Shown: positions 1-6,684 of the stretch, piece by piece
Numbering within the stretch: position 1 is the stretch's first letter
How the letters are laid out: each line of letters begins with the position of its first letter
Origin: JBKPDV01 sp046728075
GTDB taxonomy: Bacteria > Acidobacteriota > Thermoanaerobaculia > UBA5066 > Gp7-AA6
Reading direction: 5' to 3'
Assembly: GCA_046728075.1 (NCBI GenBank)
Contig: JBKPDV010000144.1
Location: forward strand, 1 to 23,643
Length of the DNA stretch: 23,643 nucleotides
The notes under the pieces: generated by a model
Told to the model about the DNA's origin: nothing
What the model saw: only the letters and a program-made list of their open reading frames with translations
Databases searched by the model: none
Position numbers and translations under genes: made by a program

Positions 1-94
1 ATGCTCGTTCCAGAGAGGCTGCTGACGACTCGACAATCCCGGAACCCAGGACGGACCGGGATCGCGAAACACGAGGAAGAGCGTCGCGCTCACG

Positions 95-190
95 TCACGC
101 CGGCTCTTCGAGGTTGGTCGCCCTGCCGCTCATCGGCACAAATGCCACAGCCGCCAGCAAGAAGGCGAGCAACAGGATGAGTCGGCTCAT
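95..190 (-). CDS. Small ORF with signal-peptide-like N-terminus (31 aa)
   Basis: The ORF starts with ATG at 190, after a good ribosome binding site (AAGGGGA, about 6 nt spacing). It encodes a short basic start (MSR), a run of about 15 hydrophobic residues (LILLLAFLLAAVAFV) and a short polar tail ending NLEEPA. It begins 26 nt downstream of the PLP enzyme stop, so the two could be co-transcribed. The hydrophobic run resembles a signal peptide or single membrane anchor. The protein stops right after it, so this could be a tiny membrane peptide or the remnant of a longer exported protein cut by a frameshift. I do not recognise a family. The ribosome binding site is the main support. Confidence 0.35.
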   Translation of the reverse strand: MSRLILLLAFLLAAVAFVPMSGRATNLEEPA

Positions 191-216
191 CGAATCCCCT
201 TTTCGCGCAGCCGTTC

Positions 217-1140
217 TCATGTCCGGGCATACAACGCCGTGCTCAGGTACTTCATCCCCGAATCCACTGCCACCGTCACCACTGTGTGGTCCGGCCCAAG
301 ACGAGCAGCGACTCGCAACGCCGCCGCTACGTTTCCTCCGGTGGAGGTGCCTGCAAAGACTCCCTCCTCTCGGGCGAGGCGCCGGGCGGTCGCCATCGCT
401 TCCTCAGTCGAGATCGTCTGGATCTCGTCCGCATGTGCTTCGGTCCACAACGGCACCACGAACCCGGCGCCGACGCCTTCGATCTTGTGAGATCCGCTCG
501 GCCGGCCCGATAACACGGCCGACTCCTCGGGCTCCACCGCGATGATGTGGAGCTCTTCGTTATGGGCGCGCAGGCGCGTGGAGATCCCCCGCAAGGACCC
601 GCCCGTCCCGACGCTCTGGACGAAAACGCTGACCTGTCCCTTGGTTTGCTCCCAGATCTCTTCGCCCATCCGCTCGTAGCTGGGCAACTGATCCGTGTTG
701 TTCAACTGATCGGTCCAGTAGCACCCGGGAGCGGCGGCGAGTCGTCTGGCGGTCTCGATCATCTCCAGAGTGAGGGCCTTCGTCATTCCCCCGCCCGGGC
801 TGGCCACAAGCGTGAGGCGGGCACCCAGGGCCATCATGTGGTCGCGTTTCTCCTTGCTGAATGCGTCCGAAGTCACGATCTGGAGAGGGATGCGCTTGGC
901 GGCGCAGACGAAGGCGAGTGACACACCCGTGCTTCCACCTGTGTACTCGACCACCGAACCTCCCGGCTGCAGCCGTCCGTCCGCCTCGGCCGCCTCGACC
1001 ATCGCGAGCGCCATGCGGTCCTTCATGCTTCCCGTCGGGTTTTCGTACTCCAGCTTGAGGAGAATCCTGGCGCTCCCCTTTGGAACCATGTGCTGGAGGG
1101 GAATCAGCCTCGTGCCGCCGATGGTGTCGAGCACCGTCAC
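217..1140 (-). CDS. Cysteine synthase-family PLP-dependent enzyme
   Basis: This is a fold-type II PLP enzyme of the O-acetylserine sulfhydrylase/cystathionine beta-synthase group, expected to catalyse beta-replacement on an O-activated serine in the cytoplasm. Visible family marks, numbered from the GTG at 1140, are the Schiff-base lysine in NPTGSMKDR (about K40), the substrate loop TGGSTG (about 67-72), the phosphate-binding loop GTGGSLRG (about 178-185) and the C-terminal GVFAGTSTGGN segment. About 307 aa is normal for the family. The GTG is preferred because GGGGAG lies about 9 nt upstream; a TTG at 1179 would add 13 residues. The exact substrate cannot be told. No sulfur-assimilation neighbours are present, and a degenerate attC-like site lies just upstream at 1208-1267. 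Confidence 0.88.
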   Translation of the reverse strand: MTVLDTIGGTRLIPLQHMVPKGSARILLKLEYENPTGSMKDRMALAMVEAAEADGRLQPGGSVVEYTGGSTGVSLAFVCAAKRIPLQIVTSDAFSKEKRDHMMALGARLTLVASPGGGMTKALTLEMIETARRLAAAPGCYWTDQLNNTDQLPSYERMGEEIWEQTKGQVSVFVQSVGTGGSLRGISTRLRAHNEELHIIAVEPEESAVLSGRPSGSHKIEGVGAGFVVPLWTEAHADEIQTISTEEAMATARRLAREEGVFAGTSTGGNVAAALRVAARLGPDHTVVTVAVDSGMKYLSTALYART

Positions 1141-1207
1141 GCTTTCTTCTCCCCTGCCGGAATCATGGCCCTGGTTCAATTGGACGACGATATCCCTGGA
1201 CGATCTC

Positions 1208-1267
1208 GTCGGCAGGGTTTCGGCTCAGCGGCGCCGGCCAGGGCGCTCGCTCCAGCCGGGGATTCGG
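1208..1267 (-). repeat. Degenerate attC site (family A)
   Basis: The core CGGCTCAGCGGCGCC and the later CCAGCCGGGGATTCGG line up with the conserved attC sites further right. The outer boxes are eroded: GTCGGCA replaces GCCTAAC and GATTCGG replaces GTTAGGC. It lies just after the DUF3303 stop, where that cassette's attC is expected. Confidence 0.5.
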
Positions 1268-1280
1268 TCGCTCCATCGTT

Positions 1281-1553
1281 TCACAACCTCGGAGCGACGG
1301 TTGCAACGGCCTCGGCCGATGTCATCACCGGAATGATCTCGAACTCCACCAGGTCCTCCCACCGAGCCGTCCATTCCAACAGGAGCTGCCGATCTTCGCA
1401 CTCCATGATCTGGAAGCAGCGGCGAAAGTCGTCCGTGACCCAACTCGCCACGTACGTGAGACCGTCGGGCGCCAATCGCCCCTGGTCACGAAATCGGCGG
1501 TACACAGGCAATGCATCTCCACCGCGAAAATGCTCGATCACCATGTATGTCAT
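1281..1553 (-). CDS. DUF3303 family protein (90 aa)
   Basis: This is a small cytoplasmic protein of the DUF3303 type, with a predicted ferredoxin-like alpha/beta fold and no established function. It starts MTYMVIEHFRGGD and contains VYRRFRDQGRLAPDGL, a CFQIME segment and the aromatic/acidic stretch WEDLVEFEIIPVMTS, all typical of the family. The ATG at 1553 follows a strong AGGAGG and gives the usual family length of about 90 residues. The longer upstream extension reads back through the neighbouring attC remnant and is not likely real. It is a single-gene cassette bounded by sites at 1208-1267 and 1581-1615. Confidence 0.8.
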   Translation of the reverse strand: MTYMVIEHFRGGDALPVYRRFRDQGRLAPDGLTYVASWVTDDFRRCFQIMECEDRQLLLEWTARWEDLVEFEIIPVMTSAEAVATVAPRL

Positions 1554-1580
1554 CGAGCCTCCTCTCGATCGTGAGTATCG

Positions 1581-1615
1581 CCCGCCGGCTTGAGGCTCAG
1601 CGGTGAGGGTCAGGA
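1581..1615 (-). repeat. Internally deleted attC remnant
   Basis: CCGGCTTGAGGCTCAGCGG matches the outer arm of a family A attC. It is followed almost directly by GAGGGTCAGGA, the opposite arm, so the apical hairpin and one L box are missing. The stop codon of the DinB gene to the right (1597-1599) lies inside it. Confidence 0.5.
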
Positions 1616-2202
1616 CGTCCGCGAGCAGGACTCCCGCGAGAAAGATTCTCTCCAGCCAGCTCTGACGATGAAGTATCCGTTCCGCCAAGGATCGAGAGAT
1701 AGGCCCGCCATGGTCCGACTGCCGTCGAGTACTGGCGTGCCATCACGCGAACCACCTGACCAAGGTGACCCAGGTCGTGGGCTACCCATGTCGCGAGGTG
1801 TTGACTCAATGTCACCACACCGAACTCCGGATGCCTGCCGCGACGCGCCAGGTCGGCGGCCGTCAGCTTCCGTGCGACCAGGCGATCCAGGCTCTCCGCC
1901 CTCAACTGAGCGAACGTCTCGAGAAGCTCACCGAGCGAGAGCCCTTTGGAAGCCGCGAACATCGCCTCGCGATCGAATGCCGGAAAGGCAACGGCATCGC
2001 CGTGTCGGAGCAGGTGTTCGACGCGCGGCATCCAGTCGGTGCGATCGGCGTGAATCAGATGTCCGACGACGTCGAACGGGCTCCAGGTGCCGGGGCCCTC
2101 GGTCGCCCCGATCCAGGAGCCGGGAAGATCCAGGAGCAGCGCGCGGAGAACCGCAGGCGTCCGCCGGAGAACCGGCAGGGCGTCCTCAAGTTGAAACTCC
2201 AC
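1597..2202 (-). CDS. DinB family protein
   Basis: This is a DinB/YfiT-type four-helix-bundle protein, a superfamily of metal-binding proteins that includes thiol-dependent transferases and damage-inducible proteins. It carries the expected histidines: GHLIHADRTDW near residue 48 and WVAHDLGHLGQ near residues 142-146, numbered from the GTG at 2202. That GTG is chosen because GGAGGA lies 5 nt upstream; an ATG at 2226 would overlap the region between start and attC. The last 20 or so residues are low-complexity and run into an attC remnant, so the natural C-terminus may have been altered. It is one of three DinB proteins in the window. The substrate thiol is unknown. Confidence 0.82.
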   Translation of the reverse strand: MEFQLEDALPVLRRTPAVLRALLLDLPGSWIGATEGPGTWSPFDVVGHLIHADRTDWMPRVEHLLRHGDAVAFPAFDREAMFAASKGLSLGELLETFAQLRAESLDRLVARKLTAADLARRGRHPEFGVVTLSQHLATWVAHDLGHLGQVVRVMARQYSTAVGPWRAYLSILGGTDTSSSELAGENLSRGSPARGRPDPHR

Positions 2203-2236
2203 GGCTTCCTCCGAACGTCCTGTCAAAAACCGATCC

Positions 2237-2275
2237 GGCTGACGGCTTCCCGCTCAGCGGCGCCCGCAAGCAGGG
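2237..2275 (-). repeat. Truncated attC remnant (family A)
   Basis: GGCTGACGGCTT, CGCTCAGCGGCGCCCGCAAG and a few more bases match the left arm and hairpin of family A. The right arm with its GTTAGGC box is absent. It lies directly after the stop of the 64-aa zinc-finger gene. Confidence 0.55.
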
Positions 2276-2279
2276 AGCA

Positions 2280-2474
2280 TCATTTCTTTTGCGCGGCCTT
2301 CCAGAAGCAGGATGGATCCTTGCACGGAGCATCCGGGTCACCCGGATGTTCGTATTCCAGGTGAAAACACAACCGATGCATCTTTTCGAAGACGCTCGCG
2401 TAGAGCTCTTGGTTGACGAGGACGGGCCTGCCGCACCGTACACAAATCGGCTCTTTCCCGGTCTCGTTGGGCAT
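2280..2474 (-). CDS. Small zinc-finger-like protein (64 aa)
   Basis: This is an unrecognised small soluble protein with a likely metal site: ICVRCGRP near residues 10-17 (CxxC), then MHRLCFHLEYEHP (His and Cys), and finally DPDAPCKDPSCFW (Cys-x4-Cys). The spacing suggests a treble-clef or zinc-ribbon fold; DNA, RNA or protein binding are all possible. The ATG at 2474 has only a weak AGGTA upstream. It sits between a truncated attC at 2237-2275 and a degenerate one at 2482-2579, so it was probably a single-gene cassette. Function unknown. Confidence 0.62.
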   Translation of the reverse strand: MPNETGKEPICVRCGRPVLVNQELYASVFEKMHRLCFHLEYEHPGDPDAPCKDPSCFWKAAQKK

Positions 2475-2481
2475 TACCTGG

Positions 2482-2579
2482 GGCGCACCGCGCGGGTGGC
2501 GCGTCGAGAGCGAGTCGAGCGGGTGGGGCGAACCGCCGCGAGAAGCGAGGCAGCGCGTCCGCGCCCCGGCATGTTGCCG
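2482..2579 (-). repeat. Degenerate attC site (family B)
   Basis: GGGTGGCGCG near the left end and CGCGTCCGCGCCCCGGCATGTTGCCGCC at the right end align with the family B site at 20855-20930. The terminal box has decayed from GTTAGGC to GTTGCCG. It adjoins the thioesterase stop at 2590. Confidence 0.42.
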
Positions 2580-2589
2580 CCATCTGCTG

Positions 2590-3018
2590 TCAAGACTCCC
2601 GCCCGCCGGTCATGGAATCCGCCCGGTCTCGAACATCGGTCGGCAAGACCCGGGCCTTTCGGGTAACGGCATCGAGGTGAACGGCAACGAGAACCGTCCT
2701 CGCGGCCACTTCTCCTGTCTCGTCGTTCTTCATCTCATGAGCAAAGCGAATGGCCTTTTGCTTGACTTCAAGGATCGCCGAGGAGACTGTGACGACGTCG
2801 CCGGCGTACAACTCACGCTTGTATTCGATGTGCTGCTCGACACCGGCCATTCCGATACTTTCGGCGCGCAGACGCGACGGCGTGAGCCCGATAGCGGAGA
2901 AGAGCTGCCAGGTCGCCTCATCGAATTTGGCCACATACCACATCACATTCATGTGCCCCATGTGGTCACACTGCGACGGATAGACCGCTCCCCGGTAGGT
3001 AATGAGAGGTTGAGTCAA
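2590..3018 (-). CDS. Acyl-CoA thioesterase, 4HBT hotdog family
   Basis: This is a single-domain hotdog thioesterase of the 4-hydroxybenzoyl-CoA/YbgC type, expected to hydrolyse an acyl-CoA thioester in the cytoplasm. The catalytic region QCDHMGHMNVMWY (about residues 18-30, Asp at about 20) is characteristic, as are the central helix FDEATWQLFSAIG and the strands ahead of HIEYKRELYAGDVVTV. A TTG at 3018 gives the natural start (TQPLITYRG) and has AGGGGGAG directly upstream. In-frame sequence before it is the translation of the attC at 3031-3091. The length of 142 aa suits the family. The acyl substrate cannot be deduced. Confidence 0.82.
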   Translation of the reverse strand: MTQPLITYRGAVYPSQCDHMGHMNVMWYVAKFDEATWQLFSAIGLTPSRLRAESIGMAGVEQHIEYKRELYAGDVVTVSSAILEVKQKAIRFAHEMKNDETGEVAARTVLVAVHLDAVTRKARVLPTDVRDRADSMTGGRES

Positions 3019-3030
3019 GCTCCCCCTGAT

Positions 3031-3091
3031 GCCCAACGATATCAAGCTCAGCAGCGAGCGAAGCGAGCCCGCTACAGCTCTGAAATCAGGC
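3031..3091 (-). repeat. attC site (family B-like)
   Basis: It begins GCCCAACGATATCAAGCTCA, contains the direct and inverted GCGAGCGAAGCGAGCCCGCT segment and ends ATCAGGC. The opening resembles the 16876-16955 site. It separates the thioesterase cassette from the membrane protein cassette. Confidence 0.7.
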
Positions 3092-3148
3092 GGCGCCGTG
3101 TTGACGCGCGCTCGCTTTACCTGTGCGTCTTGGCCGGTCTTGTGAAAG

Positions 3149-3568
3149 CTAAGCCCAGAATATCCACACCAGTAGGACGACGCAGGCTGCGGGAACCAGA
3201 GCACCGATCAACGCCGCCCCGACGCCGGCGCCCCAATCCGCCAGGCTCGGGCCATTGGGATTTCTCGCCATGCGCTTGCGAACGGAGAGAGCCGCGAGCC
3301 CGAAAGCCGGCAGCGCAAGGATCGCGGCCAGGAGCGCGGCTTCGACCCACGCATGGGCCGGGTGCGCAAAAACGAGCTCGTCGGCGGATGCCGGGCCCCG
3401 CCGCAGGGCGGCGACGATCACGACCAGGCCCGCCGCCCCGATCCAGACCGCCCAGAGAGAGCGCCGTCCTCGACGTTGCGCCACCCACCAGGCGAGCCGC
3501 ACGTAAAGGATGCAGACGCCCAGGCCCAGAAGGAGAGCGGGTATCGCGGCGAGACGACTACTGCTCAT
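3149..3568 (-). CDS. Predicted integral membrane protein (139 aa)
   Basis: I do not recognise the family. From the ATG at 3568 the protein shows about four hydrophobic segments: residues about 5-25 (IPALLLGLGVCILYVRLAWW), 35-55 (AVWIGAAGLVVIVAAL), 70-92 (WVEAALLAAILALPAFGLAA) and 108-138 (GAGVGAALIGALVPAACVVL and onward), joined by short basic loops such as QRRGRRS and VRKRMAR. The in-frame extension upstream is polar and low-complexity and runs through an attC remnant, so it is excluded. The ribosome binding site is weak. It is the only gene of its cassette (attC at 3031-3091). Function unknown. Confidence 0.68.
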   Translation of the reverse strand: MSSSRLAAIPALLLGLGVCILYVRLAWWVAQRRGRRSLWAVWIGAAGLVVIVAALRRGPASADELVFAHPAHAWVEAALLAAILALPAFGLAALSVRKRMARNPNGPSLADWGAGVGAALIGALVPAACVVLLVWIFWA

Positions 3569-3584
3569 GGCAAGCCTGTCCGTT

Positions 3585-3607
3585 GGAGCAGCGGGTGAGG
3601 CGGCGGC
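3585..3607 (-). repeat. attC right-arm remnant
   Basis: GCGGGTGAGGCGGCG differs by one base from the GCGGGTTAGGCGGC right end of family A sites, and no left arm is present. It lies about 20 nt upstream of the membrane protein start. The following gap to 3841 holds no gene and no clear signal. Confidence 0.4.
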
Positions 3608-3841
3608 GCCGGTCTTGCAACTCTCACGGAGATCGAGCCGTACCCTATGGCCTGGTCGGGCACTTCGCAAGAGCAAGCTCTTTCGTCATGTTCTCGACGA
3701 TCACGAGTGTGCGCCAAATTCAGGCCGCCGGACGACTCGCGCTCGCCGGTATCCGCGGCGGCGAGGCCAACCAGGGCGCTCTAGGCGAGGCCAGGTGTTA
3801 GCATCCCACCCGTCCCTCATATTTGATCCAGGAGAACAGCG

Positions 3842-4330
3842 ATGCGGAACGCGATCTTGGCGATGACCATGGCCATGGCCCTGACACTCGTGAACGGACA
3901 GCTGCGGGCAGCGACCGAGAAGACTCCACCCGCGGATGTAGGCCCGGGACGCATCGCCTGGTTCGATATCACGACGACCGACGTGGCGCGGTCCAAGGAG
4001 TTCTACGGCAAGCTTTTCGATTGGCAGTTCGCTCCGGTCCAGGGGAGCGACTTGACCGCGGAGATCGTGTCGGGCGGCACGGCGATTGGGACGCTTCGAG
4101 GTGCGGACGGGAAGATCAGCGGATTCAACGGCGTCGTCTACGTTCAAGTGACCGACATTCAGGCTAGCTGCAATAAGGCGAAGGAGATCGGCGGAACGGT
4201 GGTACCCGGGTTTCCCTTCAATCTTCCGGACGGCAGAGGCGCGATTGGCTTGGTCGTCGATCCGTCCGGCCATCCGGTGGGGCTGTACTCGAGAACGCCG
4301 CTTCCACCGAAGCCGTCCGCACCCAAGTGA
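3842..4330 (+). CDS. Exported VOC (glyoxalase/bleomycin-resistance fold) protein
   Basis: This is a plus-strand gene opposing its neighbours. The ATG at 3842 follows CCAGGAG at about 7 nt spacing. Residues 1-24 form a signal peptide (ILAMTMAMALTLVNG hydrophobic core, LRAA end), so the protein is likely periplasmic. The remainder is one VOC domain: the first beta-alpha-beta unit with RIAWFDITTTDVARSKEFYG, then VVYVQVTDIQASCNKAKEIG and a closing strand IGLVVDPSGHPVGLYS. VOC proteins bind small molecules or act as metal-dependent lyases, isomerases or dioxygenases; this one lacks an obvious complete metal set, so a binding role is possible. No attC follows it on its own strand, so it may be an inverted or independently acquired insertion. 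Confidence 0.85.
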   Translation: MRNAILAMTMAMALTLVNGQLRAATEKTPPADVGPGRIAWFDITTTDVARSKEFYGKLFDWQFAPVQGSDLTAEIVSGGTAIGTLRGADGKISGFNGVVYVQVTDIQASCNKAKEIGGTVVPGFPFNLPDGRGAIGLVVDPSGHPVGLYSRTPLPPKPSAPK

Positions 4331-4429
4331 GGATACCGGCTCGTTCCGGAAAACTCCGTCGCTTCCGCTGGCTCGGGACCTGCCTCGGCGCACCGTGTAG
4401 CGGACCTCGAGGCTTTCCGGTGTGTATCC

Positions 4430-5419
4430 CTACCGGCCCGTCGGTTCGAGCAGTATGACAACGTGACCTTTCTTGTGCCCCGCCTCCGCATGCCGGTGAG
4501 CCTCGGCAATCTCGTCCAGTGAATAGCGCCTATCGATCACCGTCCTCAGCTTTCCGGCCTCGATGAGCCCCTTGAGAAGAGACTGATCCCCGGCGGCCGC
4601 GCGTGCCACTCCGCTGATGACTTTCGCGGCGCCCGTGAGTGAGACCCACATCCCTCGAAGCATGACTCCAAGAATGGACGACAGCCGGCCGGAACCTCCG
4701 ACGAGAACGTAGGCACCGCCTCGCTTGAGAGATTTCAGGCTGCGCGAGAAACCGCTCTTGCCGACCGTGTCGAAGACGACGTCATAGACCCTGCCGGCTC
4801 TCGAGAAGTCCTCCCTGGTGTAGTCGACCACCTCGTCAGCGCCGAGAGATTTCACCAGGGCCAGATTGGCGGTGCTGCACACTCCCGTGACATGCGCCCC
4901 GAAGTGCTTCGCGAGCTGAACTGCGAAAACCCCGACACTCCCGGACGCTCCGTAGACGAGCACCTTCTGCCCGGCCTGAATCTTTGCTTTTCTCAGGAAA
5001 TGCAGCGCCGACACGCCGCCGAACAAGACCGCTGCGGCTTCCTCAAACGTCATGTTGGCCGGCTTTATCGCCAGCAGGGCATCCTCAGGCAGGCACACAT
5101 ACTCCGCATGCGCGCCGAACTTGAACCCGGGTGATCCAAATACCTGGTCGCCCTCCCGGAACCTGGTCACGGCCTTGCCCACCGACTCGACTGTTCCGGC
5201 GAATTCCGCCCCGAGAATCTGGATTTTCGTTGGACTCCGAAGGCCGTTCATGAATCTGACGAGGAATGGATCGGCTTTCCTGAGCCTCCAGTCCGCTGCG
5301 CAAACCGTCGTCGCATGGACGCGAACAAGGACTTCATTGTTTTTGGGAACCGGCTTTTCGACGTCCTTGATCTCGAGAACGTCCGGGGGGCCGTATCTGG
5401 TATAGACGGCGGCTTTCAC
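4430..5419 (-). CDS. NAD(P)-dependent alcohol dehydrogenase / quinone oxidoreductase (MDR)
   Basis: This is a medium-chain dehydrogenase/reductase of the zinc-independent quinone-oxidoreductase type, expected to reduce enones, quinones or similar compounds with NADPH. It has the GroES-like N-terminal domain (AVYTRYGPPDVLEIKDV to about residue 125), a FREGDQVFGSPGFKFGAHAEY segment and the nucleotide-binding loop VLVYGASGSVGVFAVQLAKH (GASGSVG about 157-163), then DVVFDTVGKSGF and the C-terminal DRRYSLDEIAEAHRHAEAGHKKG. The start codon is GTG at 5419 with no strong ribosome binding site. The 329-aa length is normal. It is one of three MDR enzymes in the window. Confidence 0.9.
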   Translation of the reverse strand: MKAAVYTRYGPPDVLEIKDVEKPVPKNNEVLVRVHATTVCAADWRLRKADPFLVRFMNGLRSPTKIQILGAEFAGTVESVGKAVTRFREGDQVFGSPGFKFGAHAEYVCLPEDALLAIKPANMTFEEAAAVLFGGVSALHFLRKAKIQAGQKVLVYGASGSVGVFAVQLAKHFGAHVTGVCSTANLALVKSLGADEVVDYTREDFSRAGRVYDVVFDTVGKSGFSRSLKSLKRGGAYVLVGGSGRLSSILGVMLRGMWVSLTGAAKVISGVARAAAGDQSLLKGLIEAGKLRTVIDRRYSLDEIAEAHRHAEAGHKKGHVVILLEPTGR

Positions 5420-5471
5420 GAGCGGATGAAGTTTGCCATCACAGATTTGAAGCGACCTGCTGGTAGTCGAT

Positions 5472-5532
5472 GAATAACGGCTCGCGGCTCAACAATGCCA
5501 GCAAGGGCGTCTGCTGCAGGCGCGGGTTAGGC
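5472..5532 (-). repeat. attC site (family A)
   Basis: TAACGGCTCGCGGCTCA, a GCAA-capped central segment, then GCGTCTGCTGCAGG and GCGGGTTAGGC. The left box is eroded to GAATAAC while GTTAGGC is intact. It belongs to the DinB gene ending at 5534. Confidence 0.82.
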
Positions 5533-5533
5533 G

Positions 5534-6061
5534 TCATCCTCCAGCCTCTCTTGAGCGCCTTGTCCACTGCCAGAGGCCACCCGTGGTAGAGACGGGCAGG
5601 CGATGTCCCAATTGGCGGGCGAGCAGCACAATTTGCCCCCGGTGATGGCCTTCATGCGCGGCGAAATAAGCAAGAACATGGCCGACGTCCAGCGGAAGGT
5701 TGCGCCAAACGTACGTCGAGGGAATCGGAATCCTGCCGCCCGAGTCGCACCCGAGCTTGAGAAGGCTGTTGATGCCCACGCTGCTGCGTTTGAGAGCAGA
5801 CACCAACTCCTTTCGGCCGACCTTGCGGCGATCGACGCTCTCCGGCACCGGGATGCCGTGCTCCTGACCGACCATCTTGATCCACATGCACCGAGCGTTG
5901 TGGATATGGCCTGCGATCATGCGGATCGTGCGACGCGGAGCCCCTGGCACGTTCGCTCCCCAGAGCGGCGAGGGCAGGCGCTCGACGAGAAAGAGCGTGA
6001 CGCGGTTGTTGGTCCTCCACGCTGCAAGGATTGTGTCTTGGAGGTCAGGCGCGGCCAGCAT
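5534..6061 (-). CDS. DinB family protein
   Basis: This is a DinB-superfamily four-helix bundle with the metal-binding histidines in MIAGHIHNARCMW (about residues 52-54) and in the terminal helix FAAHEGHHRGQIVLLARQLG (about 136-140). The longer HEGHHRGQ form is the common DinB ending. The ATG at 6061 is chosen over the upstream TTG because GAGAGG lies 6 nt before it. The stop codon is placed 2 nt from the GTTAGGC of its attC, as is usual for cassettes. It is 175 aa, within the family range. Possible roles are a bacillithiol/mycothiol-like transferase or an uncharacterised hydrolase; nothing here decides between them. Confidence 0.85.
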   Translation of the reverse strand: MLAAPDLQDTILAAWRTNNRVTLFLVERLPSPLWGANVPGAPRRTIRMIAGHIHNARCMWIKMVGQEHGIPVPESVDRRKVGRKELVSALKRSSVGINSLLKLGCDSGGRIPIPSTYVWRNLPLDVGHVLAYFAAHEGHHRGQIVLLARQLGHRLPVSTTGGLWQWTRRSREAGG

Positions 6062-6093
6062 GAGCGGCCTCTCAGTCAAGAATGCTGTTGGTG

Positions 6094-6117
6094 TCTCAAC
6101 GGCTTGCGCAACATCAG
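6094..6117 (-). repeat. Half attC remnant
   Basis: TCTCAACGGCTTGCG is the left arm of a family A site (compare GCCTAACGGCTTGCG), but the central hairpin and right arm are gone. It occupies the spot where the SnoaL-like gene's attC should be, and the gene's stop (6114) abuts it. Confidence 0.45.
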
Positions 6118-6533
6118 TCTGGTCGACTCTCTGTAAAGCTCTGGTCGCGTGTCATGTTGTTGATTCCCCGAGCCACAGCCCACGAACCGGTCGACTGCCT
6201 GCGGAGAATCGACAGGCCCATCCCGCTGGCCCGCACGGCCGGAGCGTCGCCGGTGAGAGGCGTCAAGGTGACGGAATCGCGGCCCCAGCAGTACGCCCAG
6301 TCCCCCAGGACCTGGATTTCCTCGAACACCCAGTTCTGCTCGAACCTGTAGAGACCGAACACCCTTAAGTAGAGCGCTTCGACAGCAGGCTTGCCGCGGA
6401 TAGGCTCCTGGCCAGGCGCGAGAAAGACTGCATCTTCTGTGATGAATGTGAGAAGTTGCTTGATGTCTTGCGCCGCCGCGGCGTCTCGCCACTCCGCGAA
6501 CAGATTCCTGATCGCTCGCTCGTCCTCATGCAT
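6114..6533 (-). CDS. SnoaL-like / DUF4440 (NTF2-fold) protein
   Basis: This is a SgcJ/EcaC-type protein with an NTF2-like cone fold, usually a small-molecule binding or uncharacterised enzyme domain. It begins MHEDERAIRNLFAEWRDAAA and carries LLTFITEDAVFLAPGQEPIRG (the family's D-x-V-F-x-P-G motif), then LGDWAYCWGRDSVTLTPL and a late SGMGLSILRRQSTGSW strand. The ATG at 6533 has GGAGGA 8 nt upstream and removes a non-conserved extension. The 139-aa length matches the family. Substrate unknown; it is a single-domain cassette protein. Confidence 0.8.
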   Translation of the reverse strand: MHEDERAIRNLFAEWRDAAAAQDIKQLLTFITEDAVFLAPGQEPIRGKPAVEALYLRVFGLYRFEQNWVFEEIQVLGDWAYCWGRDSVTLTPLTGDAPAVRASGMGLSILRRQSTGSWAVARGINNMTRDQSFTESRPD

Positions 6534-6597
6534 GGAATGTCCTCCAGGGAGCCCTGAGTACTCGCACACACGCGCCACTCATTGACTCGCAATACTG

Positions 6598-6659
6598 GCG
6601 TTCACCTGTGAAGTCCGAGCGACAGCGAGGAGTTCATCAGCTGCAGCGCCGGGTTGGGC
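6598..6659 (-). repeat. Degenerate attC site
   Basis: The right arm TCAGCTGCAGCGCCGGGTTGGGCGGC is clear (GTTGGGC box), while the left arm starting near GGCGTTCACC is strongly changed. It lies just left of the MOSC protein stop at 6685, as expected for that cassette. Confidence 0.5.
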
Positions 6660-6684
6660 GGCGTTCCGGGGCATTGTATTTCGA

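Noticed and set aside
1590..2666. A 358-aa open frame on the plus strand
   Set aside because: It runs antisense through the DinB and zinc-finger genes and two attC remnants, with Arg/Pro/Ser-rich low-complexity sequence. No motif.
2413..3801. A 462-aa open frame on the plus strand
   Set aside because: It lies antisense to the thioesterase and membrane protein genes, is extremely rich in Arg, Pro and Gly, crosses an attC and shows no family motif. It is a shadow of high-GC coding sequence.
3765..3803. GGCCAAC...GTGTTAGCA as an attC for the plus-strand VOC gene
   Set aside because: It is upstream of that gene, on the wrong side for a plus-strand cassette, and lacks inner complementarity. Probably chance.
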